Shown: piece after piece, positions 1 to 11,059 of the stretch
Layout: each line of letters opens with the position of its first letter
How positions within the stretch are numbered: the stretch's first letter is position 1
Assembly: GCA_015179125.1 (NCBI GenBank)
Contig: WHVA01000322.1
Location: 1 to 64,000, forward strand
Source of the DNA: Gautieria morchelliformis
Lineage: Eukaryota > Basidiomycota > Agaricomycetes > Gomphales > Gomphaceae
Direction of reading: 5' to 3'
Length of the DNA: 64,000 nt
Position numbers and translations under genes: made by a program
The notes under the pieces: generated by a model
Databases searched by the model: none
What the model was told of the DNA's origin: nothing
Seen by the model: only the letters and a program-made list of their open reading frames with translations

Positions 1-1
1 C

Positions 2-534
2 AAGCTGCGATGCTAGCTGATCGTGCTTGTGGCGCGTGAGGGTGCTCTGGTGCAGCACATCCTGCACCTGCTTGTTCAGTGCCTCTGCCGTCTCGTTGTC
101 GATGGCGTGAGTTCTCGAGCTCTTGCGACTTGAGCTCAAGTATTCCAAGCCCTGACCGTTGTCTGGGGCTCGCATTCTTTGCCTTCATCCTCCTTCGGGG
201 ACGATCGTCGTCGCTCGCTCTGCTTCGTGAGTGGCAGTTCGAGTTGTGGCTTTGTGCCCGTCTCAATGTTGATGCTCTGCCGTCTGACGATGGCGAGACC
301 TCTCTGCCTTTCCCTTTGTCTCTGGACAGAGGGGATTGGGAGGGCGGCGCCGGCTTGTTGCCTGGCATCGTCTCATCCTGGACCACGCTCGACAAGACAT
401 GGTCGGGATTTTCCTCATCCTCTATTGGGGGGATGAGGGCGGTGAGATCTACGATCTCTCCATCTTCTGGCGTCCTGGACTCTTGGTCCAGGGTAGCGTC
501 AGCCATTGTGTCACTGGGCTGCGTCTGGGGCATG
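2..534 (-). CDS. Partial reading frame open to the window edge, unknown function
   Basis: On the minus strand an ATG at 534 opens a frame that stays open to position 2, about 177 codons, with no stop before the window edge. The first ~60 residues are acidic and Ser/Thr/Pro-rich, followed by a basic Arg/Ser-rich stretch. Near the window edge, an alternative frame (positions ~1-105) would encode a regular, Leu-spaced, Gln/Glu-rich helix that looks like a coiled coil, so a frameshift around position 105 is possible. I do not recognise the family. The ATG lies 17 bp from the LTR that begins at 552, so it could be the N-terminus of a retroelement gag-like protein or a host gene whose upstream region was interrupted. 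Confidence 0.35.
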
Positions 535-551
535 TACCACAAGCTCGACGC

Positions 552-878
552 TGTTATAAACTGGTATATGTTGCTTCATTTCTTTACTACGCCAGCGCCG
601 CCTGTGTTGTGAACCGGCACTTTCCCAGGACTATCCACATTAGGATACACCTATCTAGTTCCCACTCCGCAGTTCCCTGACCGAGTGCTCGCATATCAAT
701 CATTGTATAAGTAGGCAGCGCCATAGTTACAATGAATCCAATGGTTTTAGCCCTTCACTCCCATGAGGAGTCCGGTCGAGCGAGTTAACAGTGTCCTCGC
801 TAGTGTTTCGTCTCTCGCGCATTGTGCTTCGTGTCCCGTTCCGTCTGTCTCTATCTCCCTTCTTATCCCTCAATTACA
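552..878 (+). repeat. 5' LTR of the non-autonomous element
   Basis: Begins TGTTATAAAC and ends CAATTACA. It contains a TATA-like TATAAG near 704, placed so that transcription would run plus into the interior. It differs from the partner at 2670-2996 by about seven single bases, all transitions. Confidence 0.75.
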
Positions 879-2669
879 GATTAAGAGTCTCAGTCTCGCC
901 GACGGCGAGCCCGACCACGCTGTTACACTACGCGCACTATGTTCCACAGACGTACTATTCAAACGATCCCGTGCTCATCGTTTATCAAGCATCGGCGACT
1001 TGTTCCTCGCCGCCTACCCCATCGAACATACTCATCATCTCAAGCTTCAGCACCCTTCATGTATCAAGCAACCATTGCGGCCCCCATTTGTCGCCTTAGA
1101 CTCAGCCGCGTTCCAAGGGGAGCTGTCCCATTTCCATTGTGCCACACATCGCCGGTGCACCTGTCCATGCGCAAAGTCCACGCACCATCGATCCATGGAC
1201 TCACAGGACTCACAGGGGTATGTTACGCAGTACATTGCCATATCCCTGACATCGATCCGACGTCGTACGAGGCATGCCACTTCACGCGCTCGCCGTCAAC
1301 ACCGTCGACGCCGCTGGACTCGCGCAGCCACCGGCAAGCTCACTCAAGGGGAGCTTCGACATTTCTACAGGCACGCAGTGCCTTGTATTCGTTTCTAGGG
1401 ACCCCCAATACGTTTCTAGATATTCCTGGACGGCGCACAAGTCCAAAAAGCCACCCAACATCGTTCATCACCGCATCCGCGCTCCAACTCGCTCCAGGAC
1501 AGTGCGGACGATAGCACCCACTTCAAGGGGTGCACATTCGTCTCTGGGAGCCACCAAGAGGCACCCAGACCCCTTCTTTCGACGCGTGAGCCGCGCCGGC
1601 TGCGCAGCTTTCACTGCCTCGCGATCATGCCCTGAACCGGGCATGTCACCCCGGTCAGGCACCTCACCGCTCCACACCGATCTCTATATTCATGTCAGCC
1701 TCCTGGCCGTCCATTTCCATAGTTTCCATCGTTTTTCCACCCAGAATTGTTTTCCCCATTGAATTCTATTCTTTACCGGCATCCATTACTGTTCCAGAAG
1801 CCACCTAAGCCACGCTGGGCGCGCAACTACATCCAATCGCGCCCGCGGCCCCCACTCACTCCCCTACATCTTTCACGCCTCTATACACGGCCCTTGCACC
1901 TCCCAGATGCCGTACCGACCTCTAGGATCCTGTTCCGCCCACACTGCATTGCCGCCGCCGCTTTCGCCAATCTGAAGCGGCCATTCGTTTTTCGGCACCC
2001 ATATGCTTCAGGATCGCTCCAGGGCCTTCCATCACGCAGAGCCCTGTCCAGGGGACCCTGCCCTGTGTATCCTGACTCCCTAGGTCCATTTCTGTGAGAT
2101 CAGCGCCGTGCGCTCACTCCACGCCATTTCCCTCGCCCATCTGTGCGACGCCGGCGCCGGCCGCCATTTTATCCCTTTGCTAGGCCTCCCGGCGTTCCCA
2201 GGTTTCTCTGCTGACTTCATACCTCAGGACCAGGTCCAGGAGACCCTTCCCCTTGCATCCCGACACTCCGCGTCTGTGTTCGTCAGGGAACTACCATGAA
2301 CCAACCCCTCACACTGTTTATGCTGACGCCACTCTTCTTTCGCCTCCGGCACCGGTCTCTGCATTTCCCTTTGACAACTGATGTCAAACCGATGCTCCAC
2401 ATGTGTGCCCCGCACTGCATCCTTGCCTGCGCCTGCTCCATACGTGTCCACATCGTGCATCAACGTCCCCTCCACTCCTTTGATTCCCCGACTTCTTTAG
2501 ATGATCCGAAGACCCGATTACGTGCGCTCCTGCTGTCACTGACGCCGTCCTCCCATATCGGCCCCGCATCATTTTCCTTATCTTCAACACATCGCTTAAC
2601 GATCTAGTTTCATCCGTGCAAACCTCATCAAAACCTCATGTTTCGGAGTTGATCAGGTTTGAAGGGGTG

Positions 2670-2996
2670 TGTTATAAACTGGTATATGTTGCTTCATTTC
2701 TTTACTACGCCAGCGCCGCCTGTGTTGTGAACCGGCACTTTCCCAGGACTATCCACATTAGGATACACCTATCTAGTTCCCACTCCACGGTTCCCTGACC
2801 GAGTGCTTGCATATCAATCATTGTATAAATAGGTAGCGCCATAGTTACAATGAATCCAATGGTTTTAGCCCTTCACTCCCATGAGGAGTCCGGTCGAGCG
2901 AGTTAACAGTGTCCTCGCTAGTGTTTCGTCTCTCGCGCATTGCGCTTCGTGTCCCGTTCCATCTGTCTCTATCTCCCTTCTTATCCCTCAATTACA
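2670..2996 (+). repeat. 3' LTR of the non-autonomous element
   Basis: Same length and termini as 552-878, about 98% identical by eye. The TATA-like box reads TATAAATAGG here. Confidence 0.75.
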
Positions 2997-3338
2997 GACA
3001 CTCGTGTCCGTCTTCGACTGCATGGAATCATCACGCTCACAGCCGACGAGGGTCTACTGGAGGGTGTCAACGATGTTTAGTCATCAACGCAGCGATCCTT
3101 TTCAAGATTGCTTCAAATCCACAATCGGTTGGTCGTGTGGCAATCAACCACAGGATAGTTCAAAAAGGTGTAAAGATGACGATCTTATGCCTTGTGTCAC
3201 AAGGGCACAACAGAACTTGACCAAGGAGTGGTATTCTGAATGCTACATAGTGACAGTGTAAGGGTAAGATGTGATGGGAACCGCTGACCAGTTCCCACAC
3301 ATAAACTATACAGTGGCTCCCTAAGGGGCCCACTGGGA

Positions 3339-3620
3339 TTATGTAATAACTAGTGTACAGATAGATACATAGGTTATTAACAAGTGGGCATCGATGGACT
3401 GAGCAAGGTTGCAGCTGTCTGCGAGAGTGGTGGGTTTTCTGACATGGGTGATGTCATCCTTGATGTGGGATGGAAGGCCCATGTAGAACTGTTGGTGGAG
3501 TGCGGCTTCTCCCCATTGGATGCAAGGAGTGAGCTGCTGGAAACTAACAATGTATTTAGCTATTTTATGAGTTTCCTCCATACAAAGCTTATCAAGTTCA
3601 TTCTCCGCATCAGCTTCCAT
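3339..3620 (-). pseudogene. Ty3/gypsy-like gag fragment
   Basis: A minus frame of 93 codons reads like the helical part of a fungal LTR-retrotransposon gag: an Asp/Glu-rich helix, a YIVSFQQL-type core segment, then a conserved hydrophobic G-L-P-S-H-I-like motif. It lacks a zinc knuckle and any pol. It lies next to LTR pieces of the gypsy family (3645-3765), which supports a transposon relic rather than a host gene. Confidence 0.5.
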
Positions 3621-3644
3621 GTGTCAATATGGGATTTGGGCATT

Positions 3645-3765
3645 AAAATCGTGTATTAGTGAACATGGCAAATGCCCGAATGGCATGTGCGTTAGGATAT
3701 GTAGTTTGGCGAATAATGTAAAGCCAGTAAAGGTTATGAAGTAAAGGGGTGTCAAGATTGGTTTT
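3645..3765. repeat. LTR fragment of the 4.5-7.6 kb gypsy family
   Basis: Contains the family markers GTGTATTAGTGAACA (about 3651) and TGTCAAGATTGG (3750), also seen at 6737 and 32619 and inverted at 31249-31260. The order is rearranged relative to the longer copies. Confidence 0.5.
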
Positions 3766-4069
3766 TAGGTGTTAATATTTTTGTGATTAAAACGTTAGAT
3801 TGGTGCCTTTAGCAAATAATTTCTATTGCTCAGTGGTTGGGACCGCTATATCTGTCCCTCTCCTGTGTGCTGACTAAGCCTCCCGAGGCGCGTCCGGCAC
3901 TGATTGATGAAGGTCACGTGACCATGTCGACAAGAGAATGGTCTCAATCTAGAGGATAGCTATGTCAAAAGGCTTCACTTTTGAGGTAGTCTAGAGTAAA
4001 CAGTAATAGTGAATTCTCAACGAAGAATTGGAGTAAACTATCGAGATTTAAGTTCTGTAGCTATCAAAC

Positions 4070-4380
4070 AAGACTACAGTGACTTCAAGGGGTGAAACAG
4101 TTGATTCTGGATGATTGATTCATACATTCGTAGTAGCTACTTATACTATACTAGTGGAAACTACTAGTGTTCGAGATAGTGAGTCAATGGGTCAAAAACT
4201 ACATGTAACCAGCGGGGTGACTACTTATAGTCATAAAATCATGGGAGTGATGGGGATAGTGTCAGGGGTGTTAAGCTTCGGAATCGAGTCTTGTACCTAT
4301 CGACACAGACGACAGACACATGACATCATGAACAGCTATCTTATCTATATATTAGATAAGATACAGGGACCGTCGTGAGT
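4070..4380 (+). repeat. Dispersed repeat, partner near 34.15-34.33 kb
   Basis: The stretch around 4135-4230 aligns loosely, including ACTTATACTATA, with the reverse complement of about 34160-34310. A small palindrome CTTATCTATATATTAGATAAG ends the block near 4360. A similar CTTATCTATTGATTAGATAA lies near 33828. No coding function is seen. Confidence 0.4.
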
Positions 4381-4481
4381 GTCCTTCCTATCTTTTTAGT
4401 TGTTTTTTTCTTTTCTTCTTTTATTAGTTTCTTTGTATACATAGATGACTTAAAATAGGATAGTTGCGTATATCACAACAA

Positions 4482-5720
4482 ATATCATGTATTAGTGAAC
4501 ACAGCGAATGCCCGAATATCTTGTGCGAATAAGTGTGCCGTTCGCCAAATAAGGTGAACCAATAAATGTTCAGAAGATAAGAGGGCTGCCCGAACGGGGC
4601 TCACCCTATCTACAGTTGTAATGAAATAGCCTGTGGCACTTGATGTTGTAATGTGCAAGGTGTCACGGAAAGGTTGTTTAAGTAGCAACAATCCTTTCGC
4701 CGGCGAAGGCACTCCTTCGGAGCCCTTTGCCAACAGCGCAGATAATAGTTCGAAGGCTAAGGTAACGAAGGTGAAGTATGAAAACTCACCAGTGGTGCAT
4801 AAGTCTTCCTCTGGTAGAAGATAGAAATCTACAGGAGAGGGCTCAAGGTGATGGTCACAGTGAGGTCAAGGTTTGCACAAGATAGATGTATGATAATTGA
4901 ACTGGAGAATATACATGCGAATGTACACTACTTATACCGAATGCTCATATGATATCAGCTAATAGGAAAGAGGCTGTCATGAGTCAGGGTTGGGTAGGGG
5001 TGCACAGTCAGGATACAGAATAGATGAAACACATATACAATAGAAAGAGGGAGGAGTGTGAATGTGAAACGATGGAGAGAAAAGAGGACGAAGGCACCTA
5101 TGTACAAAAACACACCTCGCGACCTGCATATATGTTACCCTGCATGGACTCTTTGTCTGCTGGGCTGATCCCACAGGATCTACAGTTAGGGCATCCCGCA
5201 AATGCATCCTGGCCATATGAACACCTAAAGGGTTTGCGTCGGGAAGATGATGGGGCCAGTGATGAACCATCACACCGGGTAGAGGATGTCGGTTGTGTTT
5301 GATGGTGTGCCTGCTGGCGAATGATGCGAGCAGCGAATGGATTTGGCGAATGTGCCAAAGGGTGAATGGAGTGATCATAGAGGACGCGTGGTCGAAGGGT
5401 AGGGCGAAGCCGAGTGAACACGGAGGAGGAGTTGTGGGAGGGAAAACAGGGGTAGCTGGGTGCAAGAAATCTTCGAGTTGTGACAATCCAGCCATAGGAA
5501 CATCCAAAGGGGGTTGAGCCAAGGAGGTGATGGGACCAGTGATGAACCATCAAGCCGGGTAAAGGACGTCAATCGTGCTTTGATGGTGTGGCTATGGTGA
5601 ATGACGTGAGTAGCGGAAATCATTCAGCAAACTCGGCGAAGGGCGATCGGAGCGAACATAGAGGTGGAGTGATGAAGCAGAGGACAGAGCTACTGGGTAT
5701 AGGAAATAAACGCGTCATGA
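4482..5720. repeat. Long LTR copy, gypsy family (left)
   Basis: About 800 bp (4482-5340) align in the same orientation with 6760-7600, including the blocks at 4500-4800 and 4860-5030. The copy carries an internal repeat: the ~110 bp at 5230-5340 recur at about 5510-5610, both containing GTGATGAACCATCA. The first bases of the family (TGTCAAGATTGG) are missing on the left side. Confidence 0.65.
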
Positions 5721-5729
5721 CAAGGGGCT

Positions 5730-5890
5730 ACTTGAATGAAATTCGCCCTGATCTACAGTTGAAGTGAAATACACTTGGTGATGTAACATGCAAGGTTTCA
5801 CGGAAAGGTCGTCTAGTAGTAACAATCCTTCTGCTGGCGAAGGTACTCCTTTGGAGCCCTTCCCCCACAGCACAGACAAGAGTTCTTTCA
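5730..5890. repeat. LTR fragment inserted against gag
   Basis: Matches the internal part of the LTR at about 4598-4760, including the CACGGAAAGG block and the GGCGAAGG segment. It abuts the gag relic at about 5895, so it marks a deletion or rearrangement breakpoint inside the element. Confidence 0.55.
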
Positions 5891-5894
5891 GGAC

Positions 5895-6742
5895 ACCCTT
5901 TGCACTTGGTACCACCCTTCCAGGTCATCGAAATCTGGAGCTCCATCCCCAAGCAGTGCGACTTGGTTCTGGAGCGCCAGATCGAGTCCTCATTGGAATT
6001 TGATGACAATTGTCTTGTCATCGTCGTACTCTGCAAGGTTGATGAGCTCCTGGAAGTGATCAATATAGTCATCAACCAGATCCTTGCCCTGATACCAGCT
6101 GGTCCCCTCGAGCTTCATAAAGGCTGTGAGTTGCTCATTTTTTGGGCAGAACAGGCTGGAAAAGGTTTTCTCGAAGGCGTCCCAGTCTCAGAAGTAGTTG
6201 CCCTTGTCCTTTGCTTCATGTTGGATCACCTTGTTTGCAAAACGGGTAGCACCATCCAACTTGAAAAAGGGCAATGCCCAGTGAATCTGAGCCTGGTTGT
6301 TCAGAAAGAGGTCTCCAACAATTGCGAAGTAGATGCTGCATGTGTTGAAGAAAGCATGTCCCTTCTCCTGATCTCCGTCAAAGTCCGCTGGAGTTGCGGG
6401 TTTGACCTTTGCCAACTTCACAGACATCCTCTCTTCTGCTACTTCCACTTTTCCGAAATCCGACTCATCCTGCATTGCATTTCCACCACTTCGTGGAATA
6501 TCGAACTTAGCCAAAATCATTTGTAAGGCTGTTTCAATCACGTCGGTCTTCATTCAGTTCCGCGTCAACTCCTCCTCCATATTCCAAAGACAATCGTCAG
6601 GATCCATGTCAGAAGGAGAAGTATGGGAGAGGATTTCCGGTGTTGGGAGCTCGACATAAGAAGAGGGGCTGTCGTATGCCATGTGTGTGGAAGAGGTTGT
6701 GATCTCCGAGTTGCTATCTCCAATTCCGAACACACCTGTCAA
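5895..6742 (-). pseudogene. Ty3/gypsy gag relic (copy 1)
   Basis: Read on the minus strand, three consecutive segments give one gag: an acidic N-terminus (6554-6742), the VKPATPADFDGD core and IHWALPFFK helix (6188-6553), then a segment with WYQGKDLVDDYID and INLAEYDDDK (about 5900-6187). The same order occurs in the gag at 44237-45586. Three in-frame TGA codons interrupt it, one (5990-5992) at the same site as in the second copy. It ends where LTR sequence begins at 5890, before any zinc knuckle. Not functional. Confidence 0.75.
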
Positions 6743-7600
6743 GATTGGTCTTTAGGCATTAATATCATGTATTAGTGAACACAGTGAATGCCCAAATGAC
6801 TTGTGCGAATAAGTATGCCGTTCGGCGAATAGGTGAACCAACAAATGTTCACAAGATAAGAGGGTTGCCCGAACGGAGCTCGCCCTATCTACAGTCATAG
6901 CGAAATAGCCCGTGGCACTTGACGATGTAACGTGCAAGGTGTCAGGGAAGGGCTGTCTAAGTAGCGACAATCCCTTCGCCGACAGCACAGACAATAGCTC
7001 GGAGGCTAAGGTAACGAAGATGAAGTATGAGAACTCACCAGTGATGCCTAAGTCCTCTTCTGGTCGAAGATAGAAATCTCCAGGAGAAGGCTCAAGGTGA
7101 TGATCACAGCGAGGTCAAGTTTGCACAAGATGGACGACGTATGATAATTGAACTGGGGAATATACATGTGAATGCAAACTACTTATATCGAATGCTCGTA
7201 AGGTATCAGTGAATAGGAAAGAGGCCGTCACGAGTCAGGGTTGGATAGGGGTGCACAGTCGTGATACAACATAGATGAAATAAACATACAATAGAGTGAG
7301 AGAAGAGGGAGAACATGAAACGATGGAGAGTAAAGGTGGCGAAGGCACGTATGTACGAAATCATGTCTTGGGGCCCGCATATACACCGCCCTGCACGGGT
7401 TCTTCATCTACTGGGTTGATCCCACACGACCTACGGGTAGGACGTCCCGTGAACGCACCCTGCTCATATGAACACCAAAAGGGGGTTGGATCGAGAAGCT
7501 GATAGAGCTACTGATGAGCCATCATGCCGGGTAGGGATGTTGATCGTGTTTTGATGGTGTGCCTGCTGGCGAATGATGCGAGCAGCGAATGGCTGTTCGG
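6737..7600. repeat. Long LTR copy, gypsy family (right)
   Basis: Starts TGTCAAGATTGG and aligns with 4482-5340 in the same orientation. With the gag reading on the minus strand it would be the 5' LTR of copy 1. The right end is not clean; family similarity fades near 7600. Confidence 0.6.
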
Positions 7601-7639
7601 CAAAATGCGAGGATGGTGAGTGCTGAGTGTTGTCCCTGG

Positions 7640-8200
7640 CTGTGGACTAGCATAGTATAATACAGGCTCACTGACATTGGGGGTCTTTAGACTTTTCTCT
7701 TCGGATTTCCCCTTGTCAGGTGAGAATCCCCTCTCTGGTATACTCTGTTCATTTATACATACTTTGGCTTTCCCCTTGTCAGCTGTGTGGTAGTGTGACC
7801 TCCACAGCCAGCTAGGGTTGCCCTTACAGCAGAAAAGTCTCCACTAGAAGACCGGCAGTCGTACTGCACGTTGCATTCGCCATAGGTGCTGTCATGACGT
7901 GTTTATTTCCCATACTCAGATGCTCTGTTCTCCCATTCCCCACTCCACCTCCATGTTCGCTCCAATCGCCCTTGCCGTGTTCGGTGACCAATCTTTGCTG
8001 TTCGCTGTTCGCACCATTTACCATAGCCACGCCGTCAAAGCACGATCAACATCTTTGGACCGACTTGGCAGTCATCACTGGGCCTATCACCTCCTCTGCT
8101 CAACCGTCTTTCGATGGTGTTCCTATGATCGGATTGTCATGACTTGTGTATTTCCTGCACCTTGTTATCCCCATTTCCCCTTTCACCACCATGCATCCCC
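7640..8200. repeat. Rearranged LTR pieces, partly inverted
   Basis: About 7860-8200 is the reverse complement of sequence in the left LTR at about 5440-5720 (for example GCCGTCAAAGCACGAT against the GCTTTGATGGTGTGGC region). The part at 7790-7830 contains GGGTTGCCCTTACAGCAG, resembling the start of the second gypsy element near 45600. Confidence 0.45.
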
Positions 8201-8640
8201 CTGACCTGCCTGACCCTTGAGCGACCCTTGATGCCACCTACTACGCAAGTCGCTTGACTCCCAACACTGTTCTGAGAGCGGAAGTTGGAGAGTGGAGTGG
8301 AATTGGCAAGGTGAATGGAACTGGTGGAAGTTTCCCCAGAAGCGGAACCATTTCCGAAAGCGGAGTCGGAAATTGAAGCGGAACTGGAAATGGAGTCGGA
8401 ACTTGGCATGGTGTCAGAACTGGAAAACAGGGTGTCCCCTGACATCATCATTGAGAGTCTACCATTACTATTTACTCTACACTGCCCCAGAAGTGAAAGC
8501 TCTGGAGCCATTGATACTCTGATCCTAACCATTTTATCCTCAACCCAGTCACATGACCAATGACCTTGAGCGCCGCCTGACACACCAGGACAAGCTTAGT
8601 CAGCCCACATACATTCCACATATCAGGGTCTGCAAGGCAG
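8201..8640. other. Low-complexity stretch, no gene supported
   Basis: A GGAACTGGAA-like repetitive tract (8280-8440) gives a Ser-rich frame on the minus strand (8137-8583) and a Glu-rich frame on the plus strand (8315-8563). Both probably reflect the short repeats rather than selection for a protein. No family is recognised. Confidence 0.4.
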
Positions 8641-8719
8641 CACTCATATCCTGAGTGCAGATTAATACATCTATTCTCTTAATCTAATAGGATTACAACA
8701 CCTACTGATATTGCAGCCT

Positions 8720-9069
8720 TCCAAGATCACACAGCCCTCCAATATTATGTGGTCATAAACCCTACGCTTACTCCTTGGGCCATCATTATAAGCGCCCTAT
8801 CTTCAGCGTCGCCCAAGCCTTTAACACACGTGTCTATGACAGCGTGGGTCGAGCACATTCGAGGGAGTAACCCGGATCCCCTCCAAGTGCCAGCGGTTCG
8901 GCTGTTGGACTTCTATCAAGAAATGGCAGATGGCGCTAACGGCCGCCCGACTCTTGGGTGGGAAAGAAGTCTCTGTGTGGCCCCAGAATTGGCGGTGGGG
9001 AGGCCCGATGAGGAACCGATGGCAAAGTATGTGAAGTGGCAAATAGAGCGGCTGGACACCGTTCTATAA
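8720..9069 (+). pseudogene. Reductase fragment A (C-terminal exon only)
   Basis: The plus frame ending at the TAA 9067-9069 matches the last exon of the complete reductase (16340-16744) over nearly its full length, with shared blocks NPTLTPWA, VPAVRLLDFYQ and AKYVKWQI. Relative to that exon a few codons after TDIAA are deleted. Nothing of the A, carrier or NAD-binding parts remains upstream, where LTR debris lies. It is a truncated duplicate, most likely non-functional. Confidence 0.8.
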
Positions 9070-9084
9070 GGTCAACAGTCTATA

Positions 9085-9170
9085 TTTAGATTATTTTTAT
9101 TTTTATTCCGTTTATTATACTGCCACCTTGGGGCCAGGCCCTATATAGGCAGTCTCTACTCGGAACACGG
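9085..9170 (-). repeat. SINE-tail-like fragment
   Basis: A T-rich (TTTTTA)n run followed by CTTGGGGCCAGGCCCTATATAGGC resembles the 3' end of the SINE at 38814-39533, which has TTTTGGGGCAATGCCCTATGTAAG after its T-rich run. No tRNA-like head was found here. Confidence 0.4.
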
Positions 9171-9392
9171 AATAGAGTAATCAAGTTGTACGTTGCCCGC
9201 CCTCCCAACGCTTGCACTATTGACTCCGCACTCGTACCGATACGTGGTGAGTAATGGTGAACGGCACATCATCGTATAATGCTCCCACGTGCATAGGGAG
9301 TCGTTGACATAGGTGTCCGCATCAAAAGCGCAACCACGGGCTTGGCCCTTGTAGCTACTGCTCCCCAATAAACCACTTGCCATTCCATGATT

Positions 9393-11053
9393 TTACCACG
9401 AAGTCGCGGGCGCGATCTTTACAGGCCGCTCAACATGCTTGGTAGACAGATCCTGCATGCGCACATCCAAAACCGGGTAGCCTACGGGATCACTTGGAAG
9501 TGCTGATTTGTGCTCTCTGGACGCTTGTTGAAGCATACTGAGAAGCAGGCGGCTGCCCATAGTGCAAGGCACTGCATACTCAAATCTTGAGATAGTGTCA
9601 GTGTCATCTGTTCGCTTCGACAATTTAAACGACCTACCCAAATCCAACCAGCACAAGAATTTGAGGGGCAAAGAAAATGATCATGCCATTCGTAAACAGA
9701 ACACCAAAGATGCTGGGAGGTAAATGTCATTATGACTTCAGAGCAATCAATATAGCCATTGACCTGGAAAAATACAGTATACTGCGGCCTATATGTTAGA
9801 GCCGCCAGGCTGATAATTAGACTAGAAAACAAGGGTGCTGACCTGTCTTGAATGAGTACCTGCAGTAACAGTGAGCCGTAGTCGTTCTTATATGTTAGCC
9901 ACGCCTTGTAAAGCATGAAGAGGCATAGGATGACTTCGTTCGACATTGTCGGTACCAAAGAATAGGCAAAGAGTCTCGACGTCGTAGAAGATAAGCACCC
10001 GGTTATGCCGTCAATGGGAGGTGGCCCCAGGCCTGTTCATTAATGAGCATGGACTGGGAAGATTATTGTCCGGAGCTTTACCAATCGGAATGTAGAACAC
10101 CCAAAGGGTGACAGTGGCGGCTGTCATTAGCACACGGAAACCAACCATGCCATAGAGAATGTGTTTGTTGCGATTATAAACAGCATAAACCTATAACAAA
10201 TTTTACATCTTAGCACTTTATACGAGGAGAAAGGGCGCGTACACGGATAAGTAGAATGACTGTGGCACTTGTCAGTACTACTTTACAAACCTTTGATTAG
10301 GCGTTCCTTTACCTTCAACGCTATGGTTTAACAGTAAAATGCTGTATTTGTCAATTGCAGTCGAGGAACGCATCCAATAGGGACATACGATATACCCAGC
10401 CACCAAAAGAAACCACTGCAGCTGAGCAATAATATGAAATCAGTGTTATGGTCTAGCATGACCCGATGGTTGCACCTACAACTGTAAAATTAAAATTCAA
10501 TATGCTGTATATCGCAGTGATCTCCGAGAAATGCAAACCTTATTCGTGAGAGAGCGGTGAAATAAGACTTCAGTGCGCCGCCTTTAATAGTTCCTTGGAG
10601 TGGACGGGGCGAGATATATGCGCACCTGTGACCGCCACAATGAGTGCGGCATGTCCGAAGTAACGAGTCTGCGGTGGTTGATAAGGTTATTCCAAGTGAA
10701 TATGTTCGCTCTTAATTGGAGACTGACCCATATAAACAGTGACCTGCTCAGTGAGCGTGGGCGAGTCCAAACATGCTCGACCTGTCGTACGTTAAGGAAA
10801 CATACGGCAAATGAAAATGTAGAACTGACCTCGAGATCGAGGGTGATCACTGAATCAACGTCAGCATGTGGTTTGTATTTGTAGTGTCGCTCTCACAATG
10901 GTCGTACACGATGAGGCACAATGATGCAACCCATGAGTACTTTGTAGGGGTTACTGTATGGAGAAATGGATCAGATCAGAGGTAGCTAGAGCTTGCACAT
11001 TCGGACTTGCGTGCTTGCAATGCTGTAACAATTGACTGAGGGGCGAGGGACAT
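9393..11053 (-). CDS. DUF6533-type membrane protein, copy 1
   Basis: I read a multi-exon minus-strand gene: start MSLAPQS at 11053, then KYSWVAS...YDH, then ITLDLEV, then a TRYFGH segment, VYAVYNRNKHILYG with a following hydrophobic helix, a YKAWLTYKNDYGS loop, and a C-terminal AVPCTMGSRLLLSM exon ending at 9393. This order of hydrophobic segments is that of the fungal DUF6533 family of multi-pass integral membrane proteins, function unknown. The first intron has a GC donor (GCAAGT, 11010). Several joints between 9960 and 10580 were not resolved, so it may be a pseudogene. It is convergent with reductase fragment A. Confidence 0.6.
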
Positions 11054-11059
11054 TCTGGA

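Larger units (their letters stand above)
552..2996 (+). mobile_element. Non-autonomous LTR retroelement (LARD/TRIM-like)
   Basis: Two 327-bp direct repeats (552-878, 2670-2996) bound a 1.8-kb GC-rich interior. Both repeats start TG and end CA. The right one is preceded by a purine-rich run (GAAGGGG), as expected for a polypurine tract in plus orientation. The flanks GACGC (547-551) and GACAC (2997-3001) resemble a 5-bp target duplication with one mismatch. The interior has no gag or pol that I can read; its longest plus frame (763-1398) begins inside the LTR and resembles no retroelement protein. I infer an element mobilised by another element's enzymes. Confidence 0.7.

Noticed and set aside
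763-1514. Plus frames of 190-211 codons
   Set aside because: They start inside an LTR and overlap one another in different frames, with no retroelement or host motif; GC-rich DNA keeps frames open.
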